Source: Stenotrophomonas sp. ZAC14D1_NAIMI4_1 (lineage in GTDB: Bacteria; Pseudomonadota; Gammaproteobacteria; Xanthomonadales; Xanthomonadaceae). Taken from it: 64,000 nucleotides of DNA. The notes beneath the pieces were generated by a model, which saw only the letters and a list, made by a program, of their open reading frames with translations, had not been told where the DNA came from and made no database searches. The translations under genes were made by a program, and so were the position numbers. The DNA is taken from assembly GCF_003086775.1 (NCBI RefSeq), contig NZ_CP026001.1, positions 832,407 through 896,406 of the forward strand, read 5' to 3'. Position 1 is the stretch's first letter. Each line of letters starts with the position of its first letter. Below, piece by piece: positions 9,059 through 18,689 of the stretch.

Positions 9059-11569
9059 ATGAGCAAGCACGCGCGCCGCAGCCGGCGCTGGACCGGCCTG
9101 GTCCTGTCCATGGCCCTGCTGGCGGTGGTCCCGCAGGCCTGGTCCGCCGACAGCCCGCAGGTGGCGGCGGCCAAGGGCGAGACCGGCTATGAACTGCCGT
9201 CGGCCGCGCTGCAGGCGGTGGTTGATGCGCCGCGTGCGCCCAGCCTGTTCCTGTCGCCGCGCCGCGACGTGGCCGCGCTGATGCAGATGCCGTCGCTGCC
9301 GTCGATCCAGGTGGTGGCCCAGCCGGAACTGAAGCTGGCCGGCATCCGCATCAACCCGCGCACGTTCTCCGACAGCCGCTTCAGCTTCGGCGAGAAGCTG
9401 TGGCTGATGAACGTGGCCGACGGCAAGGAACTGCAGATCAGCGGCCTGCCGCCGCAGCTGTCGATTGCAGGCCTGGCCTGGTCGCCCGACCAGAAGTGGC
9501 TGGCCTTCAACCAGGTCGACGCCGCCAGCGGTGCCAACGAGCTGTGGCTGGTTGATGTGGCCAGCGCCAGCGCACGCCGCGTCCGCACCGACCTGAACAC
9601 CGTGTTCGGCGATGGCTACCAGTGGCTGCCCGACAGCCGCGGCCTGATCGTGATGACCCGCGTGGCCAACGCGGGCGACCCGCCGCCGGCCGATGGCATC
9701 CCCACCGGCCCGGCCGTGCAGCAGACGGGCAAGAGCACCGGCGTGGTGTCCATCCGCACCTACCAGGATCTGCTGAAGAACCAGGCCGATGCGAAGCTGT
9801 TCGACTACTACGCCAACGCCCAGCCGATGCAGGTCAGCCTGGACGGGCAGGCGCGTGCCATCGGCATGGCGGGCATCTACCTGGGCCTGAGCGTGTCGCC
9901 GGATGGCAACTACCTGCTCAGCCAGCGCGTGCAGCGCCCGTATTCGTACGTGGTGCCGGTGGGCAGCTTCCCGCGCCGCATCGAGGTGCTCGACCGCAAC
10001 GGCCAGCTGGCCCACAGCGTGGCCTCGCGCCCGCTGGTGGAGGGCCTGCCGACCGGCAATGATGCCGAAGTGACCGGCGTGCGCGACATCAGCTGGCGCG
10101 CCGATGCGCCGGCCACCCTGGTCTGGGCCGAAGCGCAGGACGGTGGTGATCCGAACCGCGACGCGAAGGTGCGCGATGCGGTGTTCATGCAGGCCGCGCC
10201 GTTCGAGAAGCCGCCGGTGACCCTGGCCCAGCTGGGCAGCCGCTTTGCCGGCATCACCTGGGGCCGTGGCGACCTGGCCCTGCTCAGTGAATCGTGGTGG
10301 AAGACGCGCAACACCAAGACCTGGCGGATCGCCCCGGACGATGCGGCGCAGTCGCCGCAGCTGCTGTGGGACCGCGATGCGCAGGACCGCTACAACGATC
10401 CGGGCCGCGCCGGCGTGGTGCGCGACGTCAACGGCCGCAGCCGCCTGCAGACCACCGCCGATGGCCGCAGCATCTTCTTGTATGGGCAGGGTGCCTCGCC
10501 GGAAGGCGATCGTCCGTTCGTCGACCGCTTCGACATCGAAAGCCGCAAGGCCACCCGCCTGTTCCATTCGCAGGCGCCGGTGTATTCGGCACCGGTCGCG
10601 CTGCTGGACCAGGAAGGCGAATCGCTGTTGCTGACCCGCGAAAGCCCGGACGCGCCGAGCAACTTCTACGTGCAGTCGCTGGCGCAGGTCGATGCCGCAC
10701 CGCGCGCGCTGACCCACTTCGCACACCCGCTGCCGCAGCTGAAGGGCGTGCAGAAGGAGCAGATCCGCTACAAGCGTGCCGATGGCGTGGACCTGACCGC
10801 AACGCTGCTGCTGCCGCCGGGTTACGACCCCAAGCGCGATGGCCCGCGGCCGCTGCTGATGTGGGCCTACCCGGGTGAGTTCAAGAGCGCCGCGGCCGCC
10901 AGCCAGGTGACCGACTCGCCGTACCGCTTCAACGCGATCAGCTACTGGGGGCCGCAGGCGTTCCTGGCCAAGGGCTACGTAGTGCTGGCCAGCCCGACCA
11001 TGCCGATCATCGGCGAGGGCGACAAGGAGCCCAACGACACCTACATCGAACAGCTGGTGGCCAATGCACAGGCCGCCGTGGATGAAGTGGTGCGCCGTGG
11101 CGTGACCGACCGCGAGCACATCGCCATCGGTGGCCATTCCTACGGTGCGTTCATGACCGCCAACCTGCTGGCGCACACCCGCCTGTTCAAGGCCGGCATC
11201 GCCCGCAGCGGCGCCTACAACCGCACGCTCACCCCGTTCGGTTTCCAGGCCGAGGAGCGCAATTACTGGCAGGCGCAGGACGTGTACCAGAAGATGGCGC
11301 CGTTCAATTACGCCGACAGGATCAAGGATCCGATCCTCTTCATCCACGGCGTGGACGACAACAACTCCGGCACGTTCCCGCTGCAGAGCGAGCGCATGTT
11401 CGCCGCGGTGAAGGGCCTGGGCGGCACGGCACGGCTGGTGATGCTGCCGAACGAATCGCATGCCTACCGCGCACGCGAGTCGATCATGACCATGCTGGCC
11501 GAGAGCGAGCGCTGGCTGGAACAGACCATCGGCCCGGCCGAGCAGGGCAAGGCGAAGAAGAAGCGCTGA
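9059..11569 (+). CDS. S9-family prolyl oligopeptidase-like peptidase, exported
   Basis: 836 residues from the ATG at 9059, which is followed by a signal peptide (RRSRRWTGLVLSMALLAVV..., cleavage near AWSAD). Residues of about 30-580 are a beta-propeller-like region with repeated SPDQKWL / SPDGNYL strands. The C-terminal alpha/beta hydrolase domain carries GGHSYGAFM (Ser694), HGVDDNNSGTF (Asp766) and NESHAYRA (His801), the expected catalytic triad. The closest named group is the S9D glutamyl-peptidase-like enzymes common in Xanthomonadaceae. It probably acts on peptides in the periplasm. It is divergent from ahcY across about 240 bases holding the riboswitch. The enormous open frame upstream of 9059 is antisense to ahcY and not coding. 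Confidence 0.92.
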   Translation: MSKHARRSRRWTGLVLSMALLAVVPQAWSADSPQVAAAKGETGYELPSAALQAVVDAPRAPSLFLSPRRDVAALMQMPSLPSIQVVAQPELKLAGIRINPRTFSDSRFSFGEKLWLMNVADGKELQISGLPPQLSIAGLAWSPDQKWLAFNQVDAASGANELWLVDVASASARRVRTDLNTVFGDGYQWLPDSRGLIVMTRVANAGDPPPADGIPTGPAVQQTGKSTGVVSIRTYQDLLKNQADAKLFDYYANAQPMQVSLDGQARAIGMAGIYLGLSVSPDGNYLLSQRVQRPYSYVVPVGSFPRRIEVLDRNGQLAHSVASRPLVEGLPTGNDAEVTGVRDISWRADAPATLVWAEAQDGGDPNRDAKVRDAVFMQAAPFEKPPVTLAQLGSRFAGITWGRGDLALLSESWWKTRNTKTWRIAPDDAAQSPQLLWDRDAQDRYNDPGRAGVVRDVNGRSRLQTTADGRSIFLYGQGASPEGDRPFVDRFDIESRKATRLFHSQAPVYSAPVALLDQEGESLLLTRESPDAPSNFYVQSLAQVDAAPRALTHFAHPLPQLKGVQKEQIRYKRADGVDLTATLLLPPGYDPKRDGPRPLLMWAYPGEFKSAAAASQVTDSPYRFNAISYWGPQAFLAKGYVVLASPTMPIIGEGDKEPNDTYIEQLVANAQAAVDEVVRRGVTDREHIAIGGHSYGAFMTANLLAHTRLFKAGIARSGAYNRTLTPFGFQAEERNYWQAQDVYQKMAPFNYADRIKDPILFIHGVDDNNSGTFPLQSERMFAAVKGLGGTARLVMLPNESHAYRARESIMTMLAESERWLEQTIGPAEQGKAKKKR

Positions 11570-11578
11570 CCGTACCTG

Positions 11579-11651
11579 GTAGTGCCGGCCGCTGGCCGGC
11601 AACCTCATGGACCCACGCAGCCTGAGGTTGCCGGCCAGCGGCCGGCACTAC
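11579..11651. repeat. inverted SMAG pair
   Basis: Two SMAG copies in opposite orientation with 29-base arms (11579-11607 and 11623-11651) around a 15-base loop. It lies just after the peptidase stop and can form a long hairpin between the S9 peptidase and ppc. Confidence 0.9.
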
Positions 11652-11739
11652 CAGATGAAACCATTTCTGCAACGCAGCAACGGCTTCGAACTGGGGTAGG
11701 CTTGGCGACGGATCATGCCCCGAGGTTCGTGCGTCGCCG

Positions 11740-14451
11740 ATGAACGAGTACCGCAGCAGCATCGAATTCGCTTCCCCCGATCTTCCGCTTCGCGATGATG
11801 TGCGCCGGCTGGGCGCACTGGTCGGCGACCTGCTGGTCGAACAGGTTTCCGCCGCGTTCCTCGATGATGTCGAGGACGTGCGCACCCGCGCCATCGCGCG
11901 GCGCGAGAACCAGGCACCGCTGTCCGAGCTGGCCGATGGCCTGGCCGGGCGCACGCCGCAGCAGGCCGAAACCATGGTGCGTGCGTTCAGTACGTACTTC
12001 CAGGTAGTCAACATCGCCGAGCGCGTGCACCGCATCCGCCGCCGCCGCGACTACCAGCGTGCGGGCACTGCCGCTGCGCAGCCCGATGGCCTGCAGGATG
12101 CGCTGCAGCACCTGAAGGCGCAGGGCGTGGGCCTGGACGAGCTGGCGCAGTGGCTGCCGCGCATCGACATCGAACCGGTGTTCACCGCGCACCCCACCGA
12201 AGCGGTGCGCCGCGCGCTGCTGGAAAAAGAACAGTTGATGGTGGCCAGCCTGGTGGACAACCTGGATGGCCAGCGCACGCCGGGCGAGGCTGCTGCCGAT
12301 GCCGCGCGTTTCCGCATGGCGCTCACGGCGTCGTGGCAGACCACCGATTCCTCGCCGGTGCGGCCCACGGTCGACGACGAACGCGAGCACGTTGGCTTCT
12401 ACCTGGTGCAGGTGCTGTACCGGGTGATTCCGGTGCTGTACGAATCGCTGCAGCAGGCGCTGCGCGATACCTATGGCGAGGAACTGCCGCTGCCGCGCCT
12501 GCTGCGCTTCGGTACCTGGGTGGGCGGGGACATGGACGGCAACCCGAACGTGGATGCCAGCACCATCCGCAACACGCTGGATGCACAGCGGCAGGCCGTG
12601 CTGGGGCGCTACCAGAAGGAACTGCTGCAGCTGGCCAGCCTGCTCAGCCAGTCCACCGAACGGGTGGGCGTGAGCGACGCACTGCAGGCGCGCGTGGCGC
12701 ACTACCAGCAGCTGCTGCCACAGGTGCAGTCGCGCCCGCGCCACGCCGACATGCCGTACCGCCTGCTCAACGACCGCATGCGCGCGCGCCTGCAGGCCAC
12801 GCTGGACGATGGCGAAGGGGCTTATGCCGGCCCGGATGAACTGATCGACGACCTGCAGCTGATCCTCGACAGCCTGCGCGCCAACCGTGGCGAACACGCC
12901 GGTGGCTTCGCGGTGCAGCGCTTGCTGTGGCGGGTGAAGACCTTCGGCTTCCACCTGGCGCGGCTGGACGTGCGCCAGGAATCGAGCGTGCATGCACGTG
13001 CACTGGCCGCGGTGCTGGGCGGCGATGACGCATGGCAGGCACTGGATGCGCTGGGCCGTGCGCGCCTGCTGGGCCCGCATGCCAGTGGTGAAACTGCACT
13101 GCCCGGCAGTGATGACGAAGGCAACCAGCGCCTGGATGCGGTGTTCGCGGCGCTGGCCGATGCGCGTGCGCGGCATGGCGGGGATGCACTGGGCAGCTAC
13201 ATCATTTCCATGGCGCATGACCGCGGCGACGTGCTGGCGGTGCTGGCGCTGGCGCGGCGGGGTGGCTTGGTCGATGCCGATGGCGCGGTGCCGCTCGACA
13301 TCGCACCGCTGTTTGAAACCGTGGATGACCTCAAGCGCGGCACTGCCACGCTGCGCGACCTGTTGGACGACCCGGTGTACCGCGCGCACCTGCGTGCACG
13401 CGACGACGTGCAGATGGTGATGCTCGGCTACTCGGACAGCAGCAAGGATGGCGGCATCGCGGCATCGCGCTGGGGCCTGCAGCGTGCGCAGGTGGAACTG
13501 CTGGAGGTGGCCGCCGAGGCTGGCATCCGCCTGACGTTCTTCCATGGCCGTGGTGGTTCGATCAGCCGTGGTGGCGGCAAGACCACCCACGCCGTGGATG
13601 CATCGCCGCGCGGCAGCATCGATGGGCGCCTGCGGGTGACCGAGCAGGGCGAGGTGATCCATCGCAAGTACGGCATCCGCGCGCTGGCGCTGCGCTCGCT
13701 GGAACAGGCCACCGGCGCGGTGCTGCGCGCCAGCCTGCGGCCACGCGCCCCCGAGCCGCGCGAGGACGACTGGCGGCCGGTGATGGATGTGGTGTCTGCG
13801 GCCAGCAGCGAGGTGTATCGTGCCTTCGTTGGGCAGCCCGGCTTCATGGACTACTTCCGCACGGCCACGCCGATCGATGTGATCGAGCGGATGACGCTGG
13901 GCTCGCGGCCGTCGCGCCGGCTGGGCCAGGACGCGGCGCTGGGCAACCTGCGCGCGATCCCCTGGGTGTTCGCCTGGAGCCAGGCGCGTGCGGTCATTCC
14001 CGGCTGGTACGGCGTGGGCAGTGGCCTGCAGGCCGCGGTCGATGCCGGCCACGAACAGACGCTGCGCGCGATGGCGCGTGACTGGCCGTTCTTCCGCACC
14101 TTCCTCGACGACATCGCGATGGTGCTGTCGAAGGGCGATATCACCATTGCCGAACAGTTCTCGCAGTTGTCCGGCGACCTGCACAGGCGCTTCTTCCCGC
14201 AGGTGCAGAAGGAGCTTGAGCTGACCCGGCACTGGCTGCTGGCGCTGATGGGCCAGCAGACGCTGCTGGACCACGACGCGCGGCTGGCGCTGTCGATCCG
14301 CCTGCGCAATCCCTACGTGGATCCGATCAGCGTGCTGCAGGTGGACCTGCTGCAGCGCTGGCGGGCCAGCGGGCGCGAGGATGACGATCTGCTGCGCGCC
14401 CTGGTGGCGTGCGTGAACGGCGTTTCGCAGGGCGTGCAGAACACCGGCTGA
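11740..14451 (+). CDS. ppc: phosphoenolpyruvate carboxylase
   Basis: 903 residues, normal length. It carboxylates PEP to oxaloacetate, the anaplerotic feed to the TCA cycle. The first catalytic His is in [19 protein letters not shown]. The glycine loop is [12 protein letters not shown]. Further motifs are [30 protein letters not shown], and the C-terminal NTG that enters the active site. The ATG at 11740 is the only sensible start because the upstream sequence is a repeat. It is monocistronic and repeats follow the stop. The long antisense frame over this gene is a high-GC shadow. Confidence 0.98.
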   Translation: MNEYRSSIEFASPDLPLRDDVRRLGALVGDLLVEQVSAAFLDDVEDVRTRAIARRENQAPLSELADGLAGRTPQQAETMVRAFSTYFQVVNIAERVHRIRRRRDYQRAGTAAAQPDGLQDALQHLKAQGVGLDELAQWLPRIDIEPVFTAHPTEAVRRALLEKEQLMVASLVDNLDGQRTPGEAAADAARFRMALTASWQTTDSSPVRPTVDDEREHVGFYLVQVLYRVIPVLYESLQQALRDTYGEELPLPRLLRFGTWVGGDMDGNPNVDASTIRNTLDAQRQAVLGRYQKELLQLASLLSQSTERVGVSDALQARVAHYQQLLPQVQSRPRHADMPYRLLNDRMRARLQATLDDGEGAYAGPDELIDDLQLILDSLRANRGEHAGGFAVQRLLWRVKTFGFHLARLDVRQESSVHARALAAVLGGDDAWQALDALGRARLLGPHASGETALPGSDDEGNQRLDAVFAALADARARHGGDALGSYIISMAHDRGDVLAVLALARRGGLVDADGAVPLDIAPLFETVDDLKRGTATLRDLLDDPVYRAHLRARDDVQMVMLGYSDSSKDGGIAASRWGLQRAQVELLEVAAEAGIRLTFFHGRGGSISRGGGKTTHAVDASPRGSIDGRLRVTEQGEVIHRKYGIRALALRSLEQATGAVLRASLRPRAPEPREDDWRPVMDVVSAASSEVYRAFVGQPGFMDYFRTATPIDVIERMTLGSRPSRRLGQDAALGNLRAIPWVFAWSQARAVIPGWYGVGSGLQAAVDAGHEQTLRAMARDWPFFRTFLDDIAMVLSKGDITIAEQFSQLSGDLHRRFFPQVQKELELTRHWLLALMGQQTLLDHDARLALSIRLRNPYVDPISVLQVDLLQRWRASGREDDDLLRALVACVNGVSQGVQNTG

Positions 14452-14460
14452 GATGCATCC

Positions 14461-14522
14461 GCCGGGCATGGCCCGGCGCTACCCAACCGGCAATTCACGG
14501 TAGCGCCGGGCCATGCCCGGCG
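14461..14522. repeat. inverted pair of GTAGCGCCGGGC repeats
   Basis: Two copies of the GCCGGGCATGGCCCGGC-type palindrome in opposite orientation directly after the ppc stop. They form a potential strong hairpin, likely stabilising or ending the ppc mRNA. Confidence 0.88.
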
Positions 14523-14533
14523 AGCTCGAAAGG

Positions 14534-14610
14534 GTAGTGCCGGCCGCTGGCCGGCAACCTCATGATGTCTGGCAGCACGTGCGAGATAGCCGGCCAGCGG
14601 CCGGCACTAC
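14534..14610. repeat. inverted SMAG pair
   Basis: SMAG copy at the left, and its near-exact inverse at the right end (GCCGGCCAGCGGCCGGCACT), separated by about 30 unrelated bases. Together with the pair at 15100-15174 it brackets a solitary gene. Confidence 0.88.
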
Positions 14611-14641
14611 CGCGATATCGGTTCCGTTATCCTCTCGCCCC

Positions 14642-15103
14642 ATGAAGCATTCCTGGCGTATCACCAAGTACTGGCAGCGGATGCCCGAGGGCTACCTCTG
14701 CTCATCGCCTGAAGAGTGGACGGACTTCGGCGATGTCGGCAAGCGGGTGAGCCTCGAGGATTACCTCGTTGTCGAGGATGCCTATCTGGACGCTATCAGG
14801 CGTTTCTGCGTCGGTATCGGTGTCGAGTCACTGAGCATCCAGTCGCTTGAACGGCGTGACTCACGCGGCTACCACGAGGGCCAGCTGCTGGATCTGGACG
14901 GCATCGAGCGGGTGGCGCGCGATGCGCTGCGCAACGTCATCTGGTGCAAGCTGGTGGGCGAGAGCGCCGAAGTTCACTTCGGGTACGACTACTACATGTT
15001 CATGGTGTCGTCGGTGGACGCGTCGGCCGCACTCGCGCAGGCCGATCCACTGTTGAACATCGAGTCTTTCCTGTCGCCCTATCTGCCCGAACAGGAAGAG
15101 TAG
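14642..15103 (+). CDS. solitary 153-residue protein, family not recognised
   Basis: The ATG at 14642 gives a soluble, acidic protein without signal peptide or membrane helix. It starts MKHSWRITKYW and contains EEWTDFGDVGKRVSLEDYLV, a DLDGIERVARDALRN helix and an aromatic strand FGYDYYMFMVS. The overall look resembles small cytosolic proteins sometimes found as orphan immunity-type genes, but I cannot name a family. It stands alone, with an inverted SMAG pair on each side, and its TAG stop lies inside the first bases of the downstream repeat. The coding texture is slightly less GC-rich than its neighbours. Confidence 0.75.
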   Translation: MKHSWRITKYWQRMPEGYLCSSPEEWTDFGDVGKRVSLEDYLVVEDAYLDAIRRFCVGIGVESLSIQSLERRDSRGYHEGQLLDLDGIERVARDALRNVIWCKLVGESAEVHFGYDYYMFMVSSVDASAALAQADPLLNIESFLSPYLPEQEE

Positions 15104-15174
15104 TGCCGGCCGCTGGCCGGCACCCTCATGATGCCTGGCAGCGCGCGAGGTTGCCGGCCAGCGGCCGGCACTAC
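15100..15174. repeat. inverted SMAG pair overlapping a stop codon
   Basis: Left copy begins GTAGTGCCGGCC at 15100, and the TAG at 15101-15103 is the stop codon of the preceding gene. The right copy ends at 15174. It can form a long hairpin between two converging genes. Confidence 0.88.
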
Positions 15175-15185
15175 CGGGTTCGCGG

Positions 15186-15692
15186 TCAGTCTTCCGGCGA
15201 CGGCGGGTTCGAGGCCAGCAGTTCCAGGTGCCGCTGTTCCATTTCCTGCCGCAGCTGGCGGCGGATCTGCGCGGCGGCCTGCCGGCGTTTCTCATCCGAA
15301 CTGGCCGGCTGCAGCGGCGGCACCGCCGTCGGCCGGCCTTCCTCGTCCACGGCCACCATGGTGAAGAAGCAGCTGTTGGCGTGGCGCACGCTGCGCTTGA
15401 GGATGTCCTCGGCCACCACCTTGATGCCGATTTCCATCGACGAGGTGCCGGTGTAGTTCACCGAGGCCAGGAAGGTGACCAGTTCGCCCACCGCGATGGG
15501 CTGCCGGAACATCACCTGGTCCACCGACAGGGTAACCACGTAGCTGCCCGCGTAGCGGCTGGCGCAGGCGTAGGCAACCTGGTCGAGCAGGCGCAGGATG
15601 GCGCCACCGTGGACCTTGCCGGAGAAATTGGCCATGTCCGGCGACATCAGCACGGTCATGGACAGCTGGTGGGTTTTCAGTTCGGTCGACAT
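15186..15692 (-). CDS. acyl-CoA thioesterase, hotdog fold
   Basis: 168 residues, the length of YciA/BACH-type thioesterases that release free acids from acyl-CoA. The single hotdog domain has the active-site helix SGKVHGGAILRLLDQVAY and the strand VVTLSVDQVMFRQPI. It is followed by ASVNYTGTSSMEIGI, then a Lys/Arg/Gln-rich helical tail (about residues 130-168). The chain-length preference cannot be read from sequence. The start MSTELKTHQLSMTVLM is directly upstream of the fold. It is transcribed leftwards toward the SMAG pair. Confidence 0.88.
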   Translation of the reverse strand: MSTELKTHQLSMTVLMSPDMANFSGKVHGGAILRLLDQVAYACASRYAGSYVVTLSVDQVMFRQPIAVGELVTFLASVNYTGTSSMEIGIKVVAEDILKRSVRHANSCFFTMVAVDEEGRPTAVPPLQPASSDEKRRQAAAQIRRQLRQEMEQRHLELLASNPPSPED

Positions 15693-15752
15693 GCGCCGAT
15701 TGTATCGGGCGCGGGCCGGGCGTGCCCGGCCGCGCCCATGGCACGGGACGCG

Positions 15753-16949
15753 TCAGGCGGGCTGCACGCGCGTGCGCAGGTCCGCGTCGGGGAAGCCGCG
15801 GGTCAGGTAGCGCGGCGGGTGGATGTGCCGGGTATCGGCTTCCAGCAGGTGGCCGAATTCGCGCATCGCCACGTGCCACTCCACCATCTGCGTATCGCTC
15901 TCTTCCACCACCAGCGCGATGAAGTCGGTCTGCGGCAGTGAGGTTTCCACGCCTTCGGACCAGCAGCCGATGGAGATATGGTTGCTGCCGTCGACGATGA
16001 AGTTGGCCACGAACACGTCGTGCGCGTGCAGCTCATGCACCTTGTCCAGCTGTTCCTTCTGGGTGGCGTACAGCCCCGCGTGCAGCTGCAGGCGCAGGGC
16101 GCGCAGTGCCTGCTGCAGTGCTTCGCTGGCCGGGGTGAAGGGCTGCAGCTGGCCTTCCACGTAGTGATGCATGTCGCCGCTGATCACCCGGCCATCGTCC
16201 ATGGCCTCGCTGGCCTGGGCAATCATCGCCTGCTGCGCTTCTTCATCACGTTCACCGGCCACCAGCAGCACGTCGCGGGTCGGCATCATGAACACCGGCG
16301 GGCCTGCCAGGGGAAGGCGGTGCAGCAGTTCGGGCAGCAGCACGCGGCTGCTGTCATAGGCATCGCTCCAGGCGGAGCGGAACAGCCCCGGGGCGATCTC
16401 GATGAAGGGCGCATCGTCCAGTGCGCGCAGGTTGTCGCGCGCGATCGCCAATGCCTGGTCGAGGGTGATGCCCCAGTCCTCGGGCAGGTCGCGGGTCTGG
16501 GTCGCGGTGTGCTGGTCGTAGTCCACGGCCAGCAGTTCCACGCATTCGCCGGTGAGCGGGCGGTACTGCAGGGACACCCGCGCGTCGAGGCCGTTTTCTT
16601 CCATCTCCTGCAGGATGATCTGGTCGAGCAGGTTGCGGTTGCGGATCACCGGGCGCAGACGGTCGCGGATCTCGGCAAACGGCAGCGGTTCCTCGTCTGC
16701 CATGCCCAGGATGCTGGTGAAACGTTCCAGCACCTCGCGCTGGCGGCCGCGTTCCACGTCCAGGTAGGCCGAGTAGGCGTTGTGCAGGTTGAAGAACGAA
16801 CCGCCGTCATAGACGATGCGGAACTGATCGGCCTGGTAGTCCAGCGGCTTGTCGATGCCCAGCCGGCGCGCGGTCTGGATGACTTTCGCGGCAAATGCCT
16901 CGGGGGTGGGCTTGTCCTTGAACCAGCGGTCGAGCAGTCGGGAAATCAT
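15753..16949 (-). CDS. DUF1444-like (YtpQ) cytosolic protein
   Basis: 398 residues from the ATG at 16949 (MISRLLDRWFKDKP). It is soluble. The central region has DWGITLDQALAIARDNLR, GLFRSAWSDAYDSSRVLLPEL and VFMMPTRDVLLVAGERDEE. This order recalls the DUF1444/YtpQ family, whose function is unknown. The C-terminal third (from about 270) appears specific and contains LDKVHELHAHDVFVANFIV. The 29 extra codons upstream in frame read through a region with no start context. The stop lies 60 bases before the thioesterase start, so the two may be co-transcribed. Confidence 0.7.
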   Translation of the reverse strand: MISRLLDRWFKDKPTPEAFAAKVIQTARRLGIDKPLDYQADQFRIVYDGGSFFNLHNAYSAYLDVERGRQREVLERFTSILGMADEEPLPFAEIRDRLRPVIRNRNLLDQIILQEMEENGLDARVSLQYRPLTGECVELLAVDYDQHTATQTRDLPEDWGITLDQALAIARDNLRALDDAPFIEIAPGLFRSAWSDAYDSSRVLLPELLHRLPLAGPPVFMMPTRDVLLVAGERDEEAQQAMIAQASEAMDDGRVISGDMHHYVEGQLQPFTPASEALQQALRALRLQLHAGLYATQKEQLDKVHELHAHDVFVANFIVDGSNHISIGCWSEGVETSLPQTDFIALVVEESDTQMVEWHVAMREFGHLLEADTRHIHPPRYLTRGFPDADLRTRVQPA

Positions 16950-17040
16950 GCGCCATCTTCCTTGATAGAGGGCTGCATGCTGGCGTGGCAGGGACTGCTT
17001 TGCAAGACGGCTGGCGGGCTGCACTCCACAGGCCATGAAA

Positions 17041-17065
17041 AAGCCGGCCAGCGGCCGGCTCTACC
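17041..17065. repeat. GCCGGCC-type palindromic repeat
   Basis: Partial SMAG-like palindrome AAGCCGGCCAGCGGCCGGCT followed by CTACC, that is, an inverted GTAG-headed copy. It lies between metK and the DUF1444-like gene. Confidence 0.75.
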
Positions 17066-17073
17066 ATGAAGCA

Positions 17074-17097
17074 GAAGGGCCGCTTGCGCGGCCCTTC
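17074..17097 (-). terminator. metK terminator hairpin
   Basis: Perfect 10-bp stem GAAGGGCCGC / GCGGCCCTTC with a 4-base loop, about 55 bases downstream of the metK stop. Reading leftwards, the bases after the stem are only modestly T-rich. Confidence 0.7.
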
Positions 17098-17105
17098 TTC
17101 AACGT

Positions 17106-17129
17106 GAGCCGACTAACAGTCGGCTCTAC
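17106..17129. repeat. GAGCCGACT palindromic repeat
   Basis: Stem GAGCCGACT / AGTCGGCTC around AAC, followed by TAC and by a second half copy (GTCGGCTCTACC). It is a relative of the GTAGAGTCGAC repeat type seen at 21228 and 23350. Confidence 0.75.
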
Positions 17130-17151
17130 CCGTCGGCTCTACCCGCAGGCT

Positions 17152-18363
17152 TTACTTCAGCTTCGCATCGGCGCGCAGGGCGGCGGCGCGGTCGGTCTTC
17201 TCCCAGGAGAAGGCCGTGGCGTTGACGGTCTCGCCTTCGCCGTTGAGGTAGCTGAACTCCTTCGGCTTGCGGCCGAAGTGGCCGTAGGCCGCGGTCTGCT
17301 GGTACATCGGGTGGACCAGGTCCAGCATCTTGATGATGCCGTACGGGCGCAGGTCGAAGTGCTTGCGGATCAGCTTCTCGATCTTGTCGTCGCTGATCTT
17401 GCCGGTGCCGAAGGTGGTGACCGAGATCGAGGTCGGCTCAGCCACGCCGATGGCGTAGGAAACCTGCACTTCGCAACGATCGGCCAGGCCGGCGGCAACC
17501 ACGTTCTTGGCGACGTAGCGGGCAGCGTAGGCAGCCGAACGGTCGACCTTGGACGGGTCCTTGCCGGAGAAGGCGCCACCACCGTGACGGGCCCAGCCGC
17601 CGTAGGTGTCGACGATGATCTTGCGGCCGGTCAGGCCGCAGTCGCCCACCGGGCCACCGATCTCGAACTTGCCGGTCGGGTTGATGTGGAACTTGGTGCC
17701 CTTGTGCAGCCACTTGGCCGGCAGCACCGGCTTGATGATCTCTTCGCGGACGGCCTCGATGAGGTCCTTCTGCTTGATGCCCGGGGCGTGCTGGGTCGAC
17801 AGGACCACGGCGTCGATGGCCGAAACCACGCCGTTTTCATAGCGCAGGGTGACCTGGCTCTTGGCGTCCGGGCGCAGCCAGGACAGCGGCGAGTTGCGCT
17901 TCTTGCGGATCTTGGCCTGCTGTTCGACCAGGCGGTGCGACAGGTGGATCGCGGCCGGCATGAAGCTGTCGGTCTCGTTGGTGGCGTAGCCGAACATCAG
18001 GCCCTGGTCGCCAGCGCCCATTTCTTCCGGCTTCTTGCGGTCCACGCCCTGGGCGATATGCGGCGACTGCTTGCCGATCAGGTTCAGCACGCCGCAGGTG
18101 GCGCCGTCGAAGCCGACGTCGGAGCTGTCGTAGCCGATGTCCGTGATGACCTTGCGGGTCAGCGCTTCCAGGTCGATCCAGGCGCTGGTGGTGATTTCAC
18201 CGGCCACGATGGCAACACCGGTCTTGACCATGGTCTCGCAGGCCACGCGGGCGCGCTGGTCCTGGGTCAGGATCGCGTCCAGCACCGCATCGGAGATCTG
18301 GTCGGCAACCTTGTCCGGATGGCCTTCGGAGACCGACTCGGAGGTGAAGAGATAGCTGGACAT
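17152..18363 (-). CDS. metK: S-adenosylmethionine synthetase
   Basis: 403 residues from the ATG at 18363 ([19 protein letters not shown]). It makes SAM from methionine and ATP. The hexapeptide [12 protein letters not shown] binds adenine, and [19 protein letters not shown] is the P-loop-like signature. Both are intact, as is the first signature [17 protein letters not shown] shorter upstream in-frame extension has no start context. A TATGAT -10-like box (18411-18406) would place the transcript start about 36 bases before the ATG. No SAM riboswitch pattern was found. It is monocistronic and divergent from the OlsF-like gene. Confidence 0.98.
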   Translation of the reverse strand: MSSYLFTSESVSEGHPDKVADQISDAVLDAILTQDQRARVACETMVKTGVAIVAGEITTSAWIDLEALTRKVITDIGYDSSDVGFDGATCGVLNLIGKQSPHIAQGVDRKKPEEMGAGDQGLMFGYATNETDSFMPAAIHLSHRLVEQQAKIRKKRNSPLSWLRPDAKSQVTLRYENGVVSAIDAVVLSTQHAPGIKQKDLIEAVREEIIKPVLPAKWLHKGTKFHINPTGKFEIGGPVGDCGLTGRKIIVDTYGGWARHGGGAFSGKDPSKVDRSAAYAARYVAKNVVAAGLADRCEVQVSYAIGVAEPTSISVTTFGTGKISDDKIEKLIRKHFDLRPYGIIKMLDLVHPMYQQTAAYGHFGRKPKEFSYLNGEGETVNATAFSWEKTDRAAALRADAKLK

Positions 18364-18689
18364 CAGGCGGTATATCCCTTGATTCGGATGGAAAGATGGG
18401 CGCGCATCATACACGGGGTGCGCCGCCTGTGCATTGTGAACCCGTATGGGTTGCCGGTGGTTAAGGTGTTGTGCCCACCGCGACAAGGCCTGGCGGGCCC
18501 TGGGGGGCCATGGTGCGCAGGCAGTGTTCCACTGGCGTGACCATTGCCGGGTGGGCGCCGGGCCCCGGCGGGCCCATCCGGGCGCCCGGCCGGGGCCGTC
18601 ATCGTTCTGCCGCCAAACCGCCATCTGCCTGCCGCGTGGCGGGCGCAGGCTCTCGGCCAATCCGGCCGCCGGGCATCAGTGACCACGCC
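18364..18689. other. divergent intergenic region metK / acyltransferase
   Basis: 326 bases without a gene. It holds a minus-strand -10-like TATGAT (18406-18411) for metK with no good -35. A small inverted repeat, AACCC-GTAT-GGGTT, lies at 18439-18452 just upstream of it and could be an operator. A GC-rich stretch with several short G/C runs precedes the acyltransferase start. No known riboswitch pattern was recognised. Confidence 0.5.

Noticed and set aside
11713..14469. 918-codon open frame antisense to ppc
   Set aside because: It is a high-GC mirror of a clearly coding gene with no recognisable domain. Similar long shadows lie over the S9 peptidase, the acyltransferase, the heme receptor and ybbP.
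18364..18480. SAM riboswitch upstream of metK
   Set aside because: None of the conserved blocks of SAM-I, SAM-II or SAM-IV type RNAs could be found. Only a short inverted repeat and a -10-like box are present.
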